64,000 nt of DNA from Drosophila pseudoobscura (lineage: Eukaryota; Arthropoda; Insecta; Diptera; Drosophilidae), in contig NC_046683.1 in assembly GCF_009870125.1 (NCBI RefSeq), positions 7,068,001-7,132,000 of the forward strand, given 5' to 3'. Of this stretch, positions 1 through 13,899 are shown in pieces. Both the position numbers and the translations under genes were made by a program. The notes under the pieces were generated by a model. That model was given only the letters and a program-made list of their open reading frames with translations. It was not told where the DNA came from and made no database searches. How positions within the stretch are numbered: position 1 is the stretch's first letter; every line of letters starts with the position of its first letter.

Positions 1-3000
1 TGCAGGCTTATAGGTGTATACATACTCTAGGTACTCTAGGATCTGCGATGGGGTTTCTGGATCGGGCTATACATACATTTCATACCTAGGGTAGTCTGAG
101 TGGATACCCACTAGTGCCTCGGCCGCTTCTTCGTTGCATCCAGATGAGATCTGTTCCCGGTTCGCAATGGAAGGTGTTTTCATCGAGCCAGGAATTGAGA
201 GTGTCGACGCCGGTTTGCGGAGCTAAAAAATTGATTCAATTTAATTATAATTAAGCTCATAATATCTGAATAATACTATAAATATGATTTGTGTGTTGCT
301 TTCTGGGTATCTGGTAATCTGTGGGTGCGACTAGCATCGGTGTGAAAGATCTACATAGATGGCAAATTATATAGACACATAAATATATACAAATAGTATA
401 CATTACCATTGTGGACTAGATATTTTGTGCACTACAGAATGTGGGATACTTTAAGAAGAACTCTTCTCTCAAGCTTAAACGCAAATCCAATAAAGGATTA
501 CCTTTGAGGGTATAAGAAGTTTCACAAGAAGTTTATTTTCCCCCCATCTTCTCGAATACCTTTTCCCGCTTTTCCTTTTCCTTTCCCTTTCCCTCAATTT
601 TCCAGTTGAATTACAAAATTTCACTTATGAATATCTTCCATTTGGTGGTGCCCATTTCCCTGCTGTGTTTTTCCGCATTCTTTCAACCGAATGACGACAT
701 CTCCCTCTCGCTCTCACTCCTTCTCTGTGCTTCTGTGTGTGGACTTTCTCTGGTTTCATCTTGATTCTTGGTTTTGGGTGTAAATCCAATTATTTTGGTC
801 TAACCAAAACAGCGAAAAAAAAATTCAAGGAACAAAAATGGTAAACGAAACAGAAAATAACAGCAAAATCCACTATGCATCTGTCTTTGCCGCTCTCTCA
901 CTCTATCTCCATCTCTTTCTCAAGTGAAAAAAGGAAGAATTTTTGCGTGAAAATAAAACTAGAGTCCCACTACCACAGCCCTCTTTATCTATGATGGCAG
1001 GCCAAAGTAAAAGCTAAATAAAATCAGTGAAAAAAGAAAGGGAGAGACGGAAAGCCAGTGAAAGGGTGCGAGAGAGAAGGAAAGACATGGAACTGCGTGT
1101 GTGTACAATTTTGGTCTTCATATTTAAATGAAAACTAAAAGATAAGTAATCCCCTTTTCCACTTTTCCCCACTTTTGCCTTCCAATATGGGTGCGGTTTT
1201 GCATAAGCTGTAGGAATGGGCGCCAAGAGAGAACGAGAGAGAGGGACAGAGAGACAGAGGGAGGGTGAAAGTAGTAAAAGTCGTAAACTAGAGAGAAGAC
1301 AGACATAGAGACTGCCTAAAATTCCGCTTGGAAATACCATTTTTTTTGCTTTCCTTACTTTTTCATTGCTTTTCATACGCGTCCCCTCCCAGGACTCGTC
1401 CTCGCAGCACTGCCCCAACTAGGACTCGTTGCTAAATCCAAATATTTGTTTATAAAGAGCAGCTCAATCCTCCAGCTCCACCGCCACCCCCTTTCGGCAC
1501 ATCCTAGGAGCAGCAGCACCGACTACTACGTGACTGGGCGCCAGAGCAGGGGCTTAACTTTTTTTTCCTTCACTTTGGCTGGGGTTCCCCGCCCGTCACG
1601 ATACCCATCTTCTGTCGCTGGTGTTTTTGTATTTTAATTTTCATTGTTGTTCTTCCAGCAATTTCTCTATTTTGTTTTTTACAAATTAAACTTTATTTCT
1701 CATTTAGTTGCGGGAGCAAATTTACTTTGGCTGCTGCTGGAAGGGCAGTGCACTTCAAGAGAAAGATACACAAATGGAAATACTTCGGGTAAGCCCACAC
1801 TTTGCCGCAAAGCCACACTGGGAGAGGAAGGGATTCTGCGATAGGGTAGACGAGATATTTCTCTAAGATTATGCCACAGAATGATGTTGTTTCAGATGGT
1901 GGAAGGTAGGTAGCCCCCGCTTCAGAAATGGACACTATGAGTGTCCCGACTTGGATTATAACATCAATTTCTATATTTCTCCAAGTGTACAGACTCACAC
2001 ATGTGTATCTTTCTGTTCATTTGCAAGTGCAGATTGTGTTGTCTGTCTCTCAACGAATGTCTCCCTCTCTGATTCTGTCTCGAAGGGGAAGCCATAATCA
2101 GTTTTGGCTTTCGCTGTTTGTCAGTTGACATTTCCTTGGGCCACCGTTGGCCTGTGCCACTCCCCTGTAATGAATGCTTTCCTCCAGCATTTCTCTGTGT
2201 GTCTGTCTCTCTATTTGTCCCTCTCTGTGTCTGTGTCTGTATCTGTATGCGTGTGTGGTGTCTCTCTGTGTGGGTGAATTGGTTTATGCTAAGTAGATTT
2301 GCTTGAACGTGACTCCTGCTCTGCTCCGCTCCGCTCCTCCATTTCTCTGCTCCTGTCTGTAGTTTGTAACTGTTTGTAAGCCCGATGAGTGGGGATGATG
2401 CTGATGCCGACTGACGACTTGACAGGGGATTTCCGGCGGTTTGTTAGCTCAACACCGAAGCGATCATGTGCATAAATTGACAAATTCATTAAGCTTCGGG
2501 AGCGGTTGAGGGGGGGATAAGTGTGGATAAGCCTTCCCTTGGGTGCATTTCCCCAACCATTTCACAGCCATTGAAATGCAATCACACACATGGAATAAAA
2601 ACACGAAATGATGAGAGCTCCCAAAAGCATAGCACACTTTTTGGGGCAAACAGATTTAGAGATTAGGCAAAATATTCCTTTAAAGTCGCCTAAGGAGTCG
2701 CTGAAACAGTGTCTTAAATGATTTGAATCAGAGTATTTTGGTGGCCAAAACATAAATTTGGCTTCATTAAAATGTATTTTTCAGGTTGAGAGATACAAAA
2801 GAAAACATGGATGCAGAGATAGAAGGAGATAAGGAGTCTCCGGAAGTACTGAAAGCGAAAAGAAAAACTTATACCCCTTCAAATGTTATCAATAATCATT
2901 AGGAAAAAGTACTGCTGAGTTACGCTGGGAGAGAGAATCTCAAGGGACACAAAAACAAGCAATAAAGCGTAGAGTCGCCGACAAAATGGGAGCATCCTTG

Positions 3001-6000
3001 TGGTGGAGTTTTGTTACTTATTTCTTATTGATTTGCAATCAAAAAAAAAATGAGTGAAAACATTATCTAAGAGCCCGCGACGCAGAAAAAACAAGCAGAA
3101 ATGATGAGAAGCAAAAAATTATAGCATACTTTTCAGGGCCACAAATCAGTGAAAAAGCGAAAGAGCCAGAAGGATAAAGAGAGCGAGAGAGAATCGAGGG
3201 GGGAGCTCAAGAGGGAGTCCCAATTGTTTGTTATTGTTTGCTCGTTGCGTGGCCTTTCATTCTCCCCTGCTCTCACCATTCCCCCGGAGTCCACACACGC
3301 ACAATTTTTGGGGCCACACGCAACGCCGGAAACTGAGGAGTGGAAGCGAAGGGTAGGGAGTGTGCGGGTCGGGCTGGCGGTTTGGGGGCGAACACACGAG
3401 ACCAACGTCAACAGCAACATCAACGCCTACTTGTCAGCAGTAAAGGGTGTGGAGTGTGGGTGTGTGCCAGTGAAGTGGGTTGATGGGGCGGCATGCCCCC
3501 AGAGAGAAAGGGAGGGAGAGACAGAGGGGGTTGGGAAGTGGGAGGGGAGGTCCGTCCTGTCTACATATGCAAAAAGGAAAATCTATTTTTCGGCAGATGC
3601 GTGTCGGCTGTGTCGGCTGTGTTGGCGGCGGTCTGTGTCTGTGCCGTGGGCCATGTGGCTGCATGCCACAATGGAGCGGCAGACCGAGGCGAAACGAAAC
3701 AAAACAAATTGCGCATATTTCTAGGACATCTAATGTCAATGATGCTAATTGGATTTCTTAATTAAGTTGGAGGGCGGCACAAGCGGCACAGTTACAAAAA
3801 ACGACAGAAAAAAGAAGAGCGGAGAGCAAAATGGGAGTCGGAGTGGGTGTGGGAGAAAACGGAGGCACTTGCCAGAAGATTAACTGAAATCGTTTTTGGC
3901 TTTTAGGATACTTTTCCCCCATTTAAAAAACTCCAAAGCAAGAATTAATAATTTTCTTTTAATTAAAATTTCATCAAGGCTCACAAGAGTTCCACTTTCC
4001 CTCACTTTCTCTCCCCCCCCCCTTTCACTAAAAAGTTGAAGTATGTAAAACTCATGGAACTACATTCAAATACAACCGAAAGCATTTGATATATTACAGC
4101 TTTGTGGAACTTTAATTACAAGTTTTCCTAATAAATATTTTAATTTATAAAATACAAAAAAAAATTGGACGGAAATAATGTTTTGTGTGCAACAGAACAA
4201 ATCTAAAAAGTATAATAGCTTGAACGGCAATCAAAAGGAAAGAAAATCCCTGAAAAGGCAAAACTTAGAAGGCAATAAATACCATCAACGCATTGAAGAG
4301 TGCTATAAATATGTGAATGCCGTCGATGTAACCCCAAGAAATGCAGTAAACATTTATCAAGAATTTTCATTCGCAAATCAATGATTTTCTTATAGGTCAA
4401 TGAATATTGCAGGCATTTCCTAAGAAAGAAAAAACACGCCACAGAAATGTGGGGCAAATAAATTTTCTTATGAAGAAAATTACATGCAAAAGCTGCAAAT
4501 GTGAAATGTAATCTATGGGTACTGACGTTTACAGTTAGGAGAATCCCATAAGGAGGATATGATTAACCAAAAGAGTACCCTCTTTAGCCAAGAAGGTTGC
4601 CCATATATCTGGAGAATCCTTCCTCTCGTTTTAAACTCTCAGAATAGGCATTTCAGACGAGAATTCAGTAGATTTCTTAAGGGTTTTTCCTCACCGTCAG
4701 TGGAACGATTTTCGATGCCATTAGGGGCTATTTGTGGGTGCATTTCCACCCATCACTTTATGACGAGGACTAGCATAAAATGTAATATTTTATGCATACA
4801 ATATTCAGCCAACGAAAATATTTGTATGGTGTACAGAAAAACTATAATTGTCAAGTGTTTAAGGCTCACGTTTAACCCATGTAGTATGTACTTATTCAAA
4901 TCCATACGACTTACACACGAACAGAGAAACTAGCAAAACCATGTGTGTGTGTATGTGTGCCACGCCCCAAAATTGTTTCTCACCTGCGTTCTCACCTTTA
5001 AACGAAAATTAACATACTCATTGCCCCCGTCCCGACGACAACGACACACACAGAGAGTTTTATGAGCTTCGCATCGACACGCATACTCCACTCACCAACA
5101 CATAAACGTATAGAAAAATACACACGCAGATACATACACACACACACGCTCGCTCACCGATAAAGTGGTAAAGTGAAAGGAAATTGGTGGAAATTATCGA
5201 GTTTCCTATACAAAACGCGGCCAGCACGCAAAAACGAAGCAAATAATGAAACGAATCAAAAGAAGAAACACACAAAAACTAGACGACGGCAAAAGGAAAC
5301 TTGGAAAATTGGTCTGAAATGGAAATGTGGGGGGAAACGAATGCGAGAAACGGAGTGGGGAGAAACGCCTAACGAAACCGATTAGGCACCGCCCCACCCC
5401 CCCAACTCGACAGGGCTGTACACATCCTGACAGGGTATCAGAGGAGTGTCCCCAATTTTGGGCTGGACTTGAAATACACCCACAAGCTACAAAAACTGTA
5501 TACATATATGGAAAGGTCTCAGTGCTAGATAACATTTTTTAACATTTCTGATCAAAATTTCATTTAAGATAAACCGGAATACTGCAACCTGTATTTGTGC
5601 AATAAATCTCTAAAATGTACTAACATTTTATGATGATTGAAGTGGAATCGTCCATATAAGTATCTCCTTCGCATAGAATTGCTTGTGGCAAAAATTACGA
5701 GGACTTTGCAAGAAAGAAGCAATCATTTTCTAACCGATAAACCAACAAAGTGTCCGATAATGTACTGTGACATACTTTGAGGCAACTGTACCAAACTTCA
5801 ATCAAAGATTATCCATGTGTATCAGATAGTCCATGATATCAATATGTTTTATTCGAAGTCCTACCGCCTTTTGTCATTGCACCTTCTTCTATTACAGTTT
5901 TGTTGCAGATTAAAGAGTATATAAAACTTCGGTTTCCGTCTTGCTTTGTTTTTTGTTTGGTTTTGGTTTCCTTTTCCGTTGTGTGGTTGCCTAATAAATT

Positions 6001-6312
6001 TAACGTAATTCACAATACATTAAGGTTACATTTGGTTTGCATCAACCCCATACACTCTCGTCACTCTCACTTCCACTCCCGCTCTCTCTCTTTCTAACTT
6101 TCTCTGTTACTTTCTCTTTATCCCTCTCTCTCTCTCTCTCTGCCTGTGCTTCTGTCGGTGGCTGTCTGCGCCTGCGACTGTTGTGTGTCGAGTGCAGGAA
6201 ATATATAATGAAGTGTTCGCTTTGTTGGAGCTTAATTAGGCGGATAAGTAATATTTTTGCTTTTACCTCAAGAAAACCTACAACGAGCCCCCAGTTTTTC
6301 CCTCTTTTTTTC

Positions 6313-6340
6313 CATGTGTGTGTGTGTGTGTGTGTGTGTT
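6313..6340. repeat. (GT)n microsatellite
   Basis: A near-perfect run of about 12 TG dinucleotides, the longest GT tract in the left part of the window. Confidence 0.9.
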
Positions 6341-7410
6341 AGGGAAGTCTGTGAAACTTTGGAATTACGCAATTAGTTCACCCTGAGTGCACAATTCGGT
6401 CACAAATTTACTAGTAGCTTCATCGTTAAGGGGTCTTGACAGGCGTTCGTCCTGCCTTTCATCACTAATCAAATCGGTTCCATTCTTTCGGTTTCGGTTT
6501 CGTTACTTTTCTTAGCGTTTCGTTATTTTCTTTGAATAAAAATGAGAGATCTGCTGGAAAAGATTGATTGCCGGAACAGGCCTAACACATCTATAACAAG
6601 CACCCCCTCCCCCTTCCAACCGCAAAACGTGTGGCACGTGGCATGGGTGGCCCATAGTGGATGTGGAATAGTGGTTTGGGACGTTTGGAGCGTGCCAAAG
6701 CGGCGCATTCATTTAATATAATAATGATAAGGCCCCCAATGACAGGGGGACATTCCTCAAGCAACCCTCCAGAGCCCAAAGTCGTATCTATGTGGCGGCT
6801 ATATGGCCATAATGTCAATGGGCGGGGCGTGTCACACTGCCACACTGGGGGCAGACGATGCCAGCAGTAGTGCGGTGCGGTGCGGTGCCGCTGTTGAGGG
6901 CCGAGTGTTGAGGTGTTTGGTTGGGCTGCTTTGCATGTTGCAGGTTCTTATGATCGAAAATCAATATATATCTAACCCTATTGTAGCGTTAACCTCCGCG
7001 CCGTACAGACATTACAATACTCGTGCATTGCAAAAAGCCACAAGACGAGCGCCCAAGAAGGTGACTCAGTGGCTCAGTGGAGGGAAAGCGCACCAAAAAG
7101 AACAATTAGGAAAGATGTGCCCTGGTATTGCGACTACCGGAATACCCTCTAAGCTGATTCAAACGGTGGAAGTGATCTTAGAATCGTTTTGATAGTGCGC
7201 TTCTATTGAGAAAGTTGCATCTTACGTTTACACGTGACTGGCAATTTGCCATTCAATTGGCAAATATAGATATATCCCTTATGTACATATGTAAATATAT
7301 TCCGATATAAAATCCAAAAACGTAAGAAGTTTTAAACCAATTTGAAACATTTTTGTAAATTGCAGTAGGAGCCGGACGCAACGAGAATAGTATTTTGTTT
7401 TCATTTCTTT

Positions 7411-7578
7411 AGTATTTAATTAATATTCTCGAATTTATTTCGGTATTTAGAGAATAATTTATTTTAATTGTAAGTATATTTAAGTATTTATTTTAGTATT
7501 TAATTAGCATTCTCGAATATTTTTTTTGTATTTAGAGAAGAATTTTATTTTAATTTTAATTATATTGAAGTATTTTGT
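7411..7578. repeat. AT-rich tandem duplication, two ~84-bp copies
   Basis: Copy 1 begins AGTATTTAATTAATATTCTC at 7411. Copy 2 begins AGTATTTAATTAGCATTCTC at 7495. Both continue with a T-rich stretch, GTATTTAGAGAA and TTTATTTTAATT. The copies differ by scattered substitutions and small indels, so the duplication is not very recent. Confidence 0.75.
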
Positions 7579-8142
7579 ATTTAAATTATTTTTTGTATTT
7601 TTATTTAATTAAATATATATTGTATATATATTCTTATATTGAATGATCTCTGTTTGTGTCAGCCGAAGACTCACATGGAAGGGATGTATCCTATCACTTA
7701 TGGGATATTTGCACACGTGCCTTACGTTCGAGGAAAAGATATGACATTAGCTGTTATAGTGATCCGATCTTGGTGAATTTTAGTAAAAAGCTATATTTGC
7801 AAGCTACCAAAATGAGGTCCAATATTCCTCCAATTTGGAAAGTCACACGAAAACTATAAAACTACTGTAGGCGGCGCCTTCTGCATTCTGAATAAAATAT
7901 ACCCTCATCGAGGTCTGCGGAAGTATCAATAAACACAAACACCGAAATGATGAGTTAAAAATGAGTTTTCCAAATAATTTTCATGTTCTTGTTTTCTGTT
8001 GACGCTTTTGGGAATTGTTATACAGCACATATGTTCAACGTATTCAAAAGTATAACCACACAAGGAACCAAAGAGCCAAATGGCAAAAAGTCAAATATTT
8101 GCCATAGCAAAAGGTAAACAAAGGTGGCAACAAGGATCCAAA

Positions 8143-8168
8143 ACAGAGAGAGAGAGAGAGAGAGAGGG
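8143..8168. repeat. (GA)n microsatellite
   Basis: A run of about 11 GA dinucleotides followed by GGGGGTGG. On the fly X such GA tracts are the core of MSL recognition elements, though the tract alone does not prove that role. Confidence 0.85.
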
Positions 8169-11100
8169 GGTGGCGCCCCCAGGACTCCATCAAGAATTCG
8201 GGTTGTTGTTGGGGAGGTGGGTCCTAACCAAATAATTAATAAACAAACGATACCAAATAGACAGAGCCACAGGCAGCGGACGAATGGCGGATGGCCTTGA
8301 CTCGAATGCTTGCCACCGGAGTTTTTGGATGAGCCACCACTGCCACCACGTGGCAGGTGCCCCCATTAAGGGTGCCCCCTCGTGAAGGTTAGACATCTAG
8401 TCGCAATGGCCTGTTAGGGTCGCATGCCTGCTCAATTAACCAGCGAGGAATACGAGAGTGGCAACAATCAGACAGACAGAGGGAGACACATACGTATACA
8501 CAGCCGGCGGTGGCAGTTGCACAAAAAGAGGATTGGGAATGGGGACTATCTCTGACTATCCACCGAATTGAGCTAATGCCAGCGCGTAGCAATTAGGTTT
8601 AATTTCGAATGATTTGCTTCCGTAATAATGACAAACAACCAACGCGAGGTACGAGTGCATGAGGGGTAACAACATTCGATTTGATTCGAATCGAACTTTG
8701 ATTTCCAGCTTGATTCTCCCGATTGTATCGAGTTTCTCTCGCTGTTTCTCGTTGCAGGGGCAATAGGAAATGGGACTCTCGTTACAGTACAAGACGTAAC
8801 AGAATAGAGAACAGGACGTGGCAGAACAAAACAGAACAATGCGTCTGTCATGGCCACGTGCTTTGGGGAATTTCTGCAAATGCTGCTGCTTCCTTCCTTC
8901 CTTGCTTTGGACGCTTTTGGCTTTCTCTCTCTCTCTCATAACATTCTTTTTCCCTTTTCTTTTCCACAATGGCGAAGGTTTAGACTCTTTTTTATTTTCC
9001 CCACCCACACGCTTGTGCACTGAGCGAAAAATCTTAGTTTGGAGTCGAGTATGGGGTGCACAATGAAGATTTTAGCTCCATCTTCTACCAAAAGATTCTT
9101 TCTTTTGTGGTACATGTCTTGAAATATTATCGAATCTTCTGTGATCTATTCACAATCTATTCCCCTTTCAAAAAACTTTCTAAAAATGAAGAACAGTCGA
9201 ATAGTCAACAGTGTTGTTCTGTCAGTGTTGTACACACTTGGGGAAAACGTGTGCGTTCATATGCATATGAGTGTGTCCCATAAGGTAAGGGATATCAAAA
9301 AACATTTAACAGCCAAAGGAGGGGGGAAATGGAGAGAAAGCCCTGGCATCCACATCCATTCCTCCTGTGGGGCACGTGTCCTGCCCCAACGATTTGTGTA
9401 TGTGTCCTGGAAATGTAATCCCTTGAAGGAATTCCCTTCGAAAGAGAGTGAGAGAGAGAGAGACGATCCGGAACTTTCGTTCGAGGCTGATTTGTTTATG
9501 CGTGAGGGCCGCCATATCGCAAAACTTCTACCGAAATAGAAACTTAATATCCCACAAAAAAATCACAAAAACCTCTGCCACAAAGCGAATTTGTTAATTG
9601 AAAATTTCCTCCTCTGCACATACACACACAAACACCTTCCGACCTCCCTCCTTGCTTTGTTCACAATGAAATACAAAAATAAAGTAAAGACAAAGAGAAA
9701 GAGGAAGAAGCAAATATAAGCACAGAAGAGATAAACAAAGTTCTCCCTCGGACCAAATCCCCATCTCAAAAGCGAGTTTAAGGTCTTAAGGCGGGCCTGA
9801 TTGAGCAACTTAATAATTCAGAATTATTCCGGGTGCCCCCGTCCCCGGCGCACACTGCTCACAAAACACAGAGGAGCCCAGAGGTACACACACCCCCACC
9901 ATCGAGCACCATAGGAGATCTTTCTTCCTTTTCTGTTTGGGGATTTGCATCTTTAAAGCTGGAAAAATATTCATCTGGAGGGGCATTTCTCAATGCCCAT
10001 CCCATGCGGCGTATGCGTTATATCTGCCGCTCCGCTCGGTGCGAACAAAATATCCGTATAAAGGCAACAACAGACAGATTTTCTGTGTGTCTGCCACGCC
10101 CACTCCTCTAATATAGCCTTCAACACAACAATATAAAGAAGGAATGTTAAGGGGGGGGTTAAGGGAGGCGGAGCAGGAAACTGAAAGTGGAATCTGTAAG
10201 TCGCACACATGACGTATACGCAATGTGCGACTCAGATTTTGTTTTATGTTTTTTCACCCGTTTCTTCTTTTGATGCCACTTTTTTCGTTTCTTCTTTTTT
10301 CACTCACTTTTACTGCCTTTTGGTTTGCTTTTCTCTCGTGATTCTCTGATTCGCCTTTTGGCTTTCTTCATCTTTCACTCTGCGTCTTCTTTTAGTTTCT
10401 TCTACTCTCACTCTAATTCTCCCCTTGCTTTCTGGTTTCCCTTCTTCATTACTCCTTTTTTGCTCTTTCTTGCTCTCTTTCTAAGCTTTCCTTTCTGAAG
10501 ATTTCTTCCTTTCATTTGCTTCGCCTTAAGATTTCTTCTTTCACTTCTGTCCCATTCATCCTGCCCTTCTTTTTCTCGTTCTCGTTCTTGTTCTCTTCTC
10601 ATTCTTTTGTTTTCTCTGCTTTCTTGTAGATTATTTTTTGTGGAGTTTTTCACGTTTCGCTGCTCATTTCTTTTCTGCTTTTTGTCGATGCTCTTATCTC
10701 GGCGTCTGCCTCGTGCCTGGTGCCTCGTGCTTCTTCTGTTTCATTCTTGTTTCTGTCGCTTGTTGTTACATCCAAAGCCTTACATAACGCAACACCCCAC
10801 CAACACCCAGCACCGCCCAACCCCATCCCCATTCCCATCCCCACCCAGCACACTCCCAAAGCAAGCTCCCAAACCATTTTGCGGTTTATCAAACGAAGCG
10901 AAAGTTGCATAAGATTGCCAGAGTTTTTTTTCGACACACAACAAAAAAATGTGCTACACGTTTCGTTTCGTTTCTTTTCGCTTGGCCAAAAACTGTCAGC
11001 CGGCTAAAGGATAAGGCTAACGCAGGGACACACGAACGCAGTCCACAGGACGAAACACGGGACACCGACATGTGACAACTGTAAAAAGCCAGGACGGGGC

Positions 11101-13899
11101 CAGGACGAAAGCGGCGGAGGAATGGCTGAATGGAAGAGGCAGAGGAAATGTCAATCAACAAGCCGGAACTGAAACTTAATGCAACCGGCTTGGAATTTCT
11201 CACAAAAACAAGAGACAAACACAGAGCGAGAGCCAGCGAAAGAGAGATAGGTAGAAATGGCAGTGAAATGGCAGAGAAACATGAGAGACAGATTTGAACG
11301 CAAGAGAAGAAACAGTGCGGTGTGGTGTGGGTGTGTGGGTGACAATGGGACACATACAAAATGTGGCCATGTTCTGCCGGTTAAATGGTTTGACTTGAGG
11401 CTTGAGCTTTGGGCTTCAGGCTTGAGAGTCTCCAAGGGCTATTCCTAGGCCTCGACTCGACTCCTAATTCAAGCGGCCCCCAAACAACAGCCAAGGGGAG
11501 GGAGGCGGGAATTTGGCCGAATGTGTCGTAACTTGGGGGGCCGTGCTGGTGGAGGCGCCAGCGCCCCCAACTTGAGACAATGTCTAATTATATTATTATT
11601 ATCTTTGTTACTTTTACTTTTCGTTGCTCACTTGCTGAAAGCTTAAGTCGGAATCCCCTTTCTCTCTCTCCCAGTGTGGCCTAGCCGTTATGGCTGGGTC
11701 TCTAATAAATTTCTCAGGGTCTAGATGCACATACTATGTGGAATAGGTATGTTTATTGGTTGGAATAATGACAGTACACATGAAGTACACGGTCCTTTTG
11801 CCCATCATGAAATATTCAAGCGGCAAGAAAAACTTCGAATCGCTCATTTAGCACAAAGTTTTCCTTCCTATATACATATATATGCGCCTCTATTATTCAC
11901 GTGTGGAATAATCATAAATTTTTTCGCTTCCTCATCAACTTTTTCAAGCTTTTTCTCGATCAACATAAAGTGGGAGGCATCCCATAGGCGCACACACACA
12001 CATACGTATTTTCATTCCATCAATCGAAAGGAACCCAAAGACAGCAAAATTTTAAACGATTTTTAAGTTTTTTCCAACTCTTTTCATGGTTTTGTTCCCC
12101 ATTTTTCAGCTTTACTTTTCCCTATTTTTTGCTATCGGAAATTCACCTTTTGTTCCCTATTATGTGAGAAAACTCATAATCATTTAATTGATATTAAAAA
12201 GTATCAAGAAAAATCGTATAAAGATATGAATTTTTCACGATTTTATTTCAAGTTCTTAAAAATGGTATAGGGGAGGGAGGATCTTGTAAGATGATTTATT
12301 TCAAGAGCTACATATTGAGGTATTAATAGATTTAAGAAAAGAAACTAAAAATATTCATTTGAGCTGAATCTATGGGGCTTTAAGTTAATAATAGAATAAA
12401 ATATTAATCATGGCAACAATGTTGTCTTCCCTTTATCCCAATGGATTCTCTCTCTATTGGTCACTTGACGGACAGATCCCTGACAGATACTCTCAGTACT
12501 ATATCTGGGGATAAACATATTTCCCTCATCAGAAAGGTCAGAGTTCGTGAGATACTATTTTGGGACAGCTTTATTCCCAAATAACTTGAACCTTCATCTG
12601 AAAACGTAAACTATGGAGTATCTATGCTCCCTTTTGAAGGAACTGGTTATCCTTAATTTTTGAAGACTTTCTGGATCAAAATGTACCTCTTTTGTCTCTC
12701 CCAGAGTGGCTTGGCAGGACATATGTACACATCCCTGGAAGAGTGAGTGAACTTCATGGGTTTTTTTTTTGGGGGGGATTCAGCTTTTCAACAGAAATTC
12801 CTTTTATCTCATAGATAATAAAGATTTTTCTCGTATCGAATTATGTCTCAAAGAATGTACCCTCCTTTTACGTGGCACAGAGTTCTACAATCATTTCCGT
12901 TGAACGGAGATTGTTTTGTGGAGCGGACAAGTGTAGTGAAACCTTGAATTATCCTCCCATAAATTCTAGTAAATATATTGCCCAAAAGTTTCACATCGAC
13001 TTTCTCTTCCTTTCCCCAAAAAGTTTTCCCCACACTTTTCCCACCATCGGTTACAATTTGGTTTTCATCTTTATCTTCATCTTAAGATTGGTTTTTAGTT
13101 AGATATATGGGTAAAAGATATACTACAAATGTATACGTATGTATGGATAATATTGAAATATCGTACTTCTTCCGTTTTGGTCGGTTGTTCTGGTTATTCG
13201 GTTTCTCTTGGATTGTGGTTTTGGTTTTGCTCGTTCTGCTCTACGGAGGAGTATCTGTATCTTTTTTTCTGTATGCCTTAGATATTTGACGGCTGCTTCT
13301 GCTGCTGGAGGTGATGGCGGAAACGGAGATGTAGCCTGTAGGCTGGAGGCTTGAGGCTGGAGGCTGACAGGTACTGGATGGTGGCGGAGCAGAGGCGTAG
13401 AGGTGGCGGCGGCGGCGGTTGCGTAGGCAGCGTCTCTTGCTCCTCTGTCCGTTTTGTGGCTCCCCGTTTACTTTGGCTCTTCTTTTCCTTTAAATTTGTC
13501 TGTTTCTTTCTGCTGTTCTTCTACTTTTACATCAATTTTTTGCCTTCTTCTTTCTGCTGGTCTTTCTGTTTTCTGTTTCTGTTATTGCACCGCTATTCTG
13601 TTTGAGCTGTTTTCGGTTTGTTTTATTGTTTCTTTTGATGCTTCTGCTCCTACTTCTTTTGATTTTTGTTGACTATTTTTTTTGACTATTTTCTTGACTG
13701 TTTCTTCTTTAGTTTCTTTTGCTGTTTCCTCTATTTTTCTTTTGCTGCTTTTACTACATTTCTTTTTTTTTTTGTCTGTTTCCTAGCTGTTTGTTGGGAG
13801 TTTTTGTTGTTTGTTGGAGTTGCAGTTAAAGTTCGTTTTGTTTTTTGCTATTATTGTTGCTGTGTTTTAGTTACTATTTACTTGGTTTGGTTTTTAATT

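Larger units (their letters stand above)
1..13300. other. Non-coding region, probable SK intron
   Basis: No open frame here has recognisable protein content. Predicted ORFs are translated CT/GA, CA/GT or A/T-rich tracts. The region holds polypyrimidine runs, short microsatellites and a tandem duplication at 7411-7578. It lies on the downstream side of the SK N-terminal exons, so it should be intronic in SK transcripts. Exons too short to recognise could be hidden in it. Confidence 0.55.

Noticed and set aside
10408-10653. Minus-strand Lys/Arg/Glu-rich ORF
   Set aside because: Direct translation of a TTCTTT/CTTTCT pyrimidine-rich tract on the plus strand.
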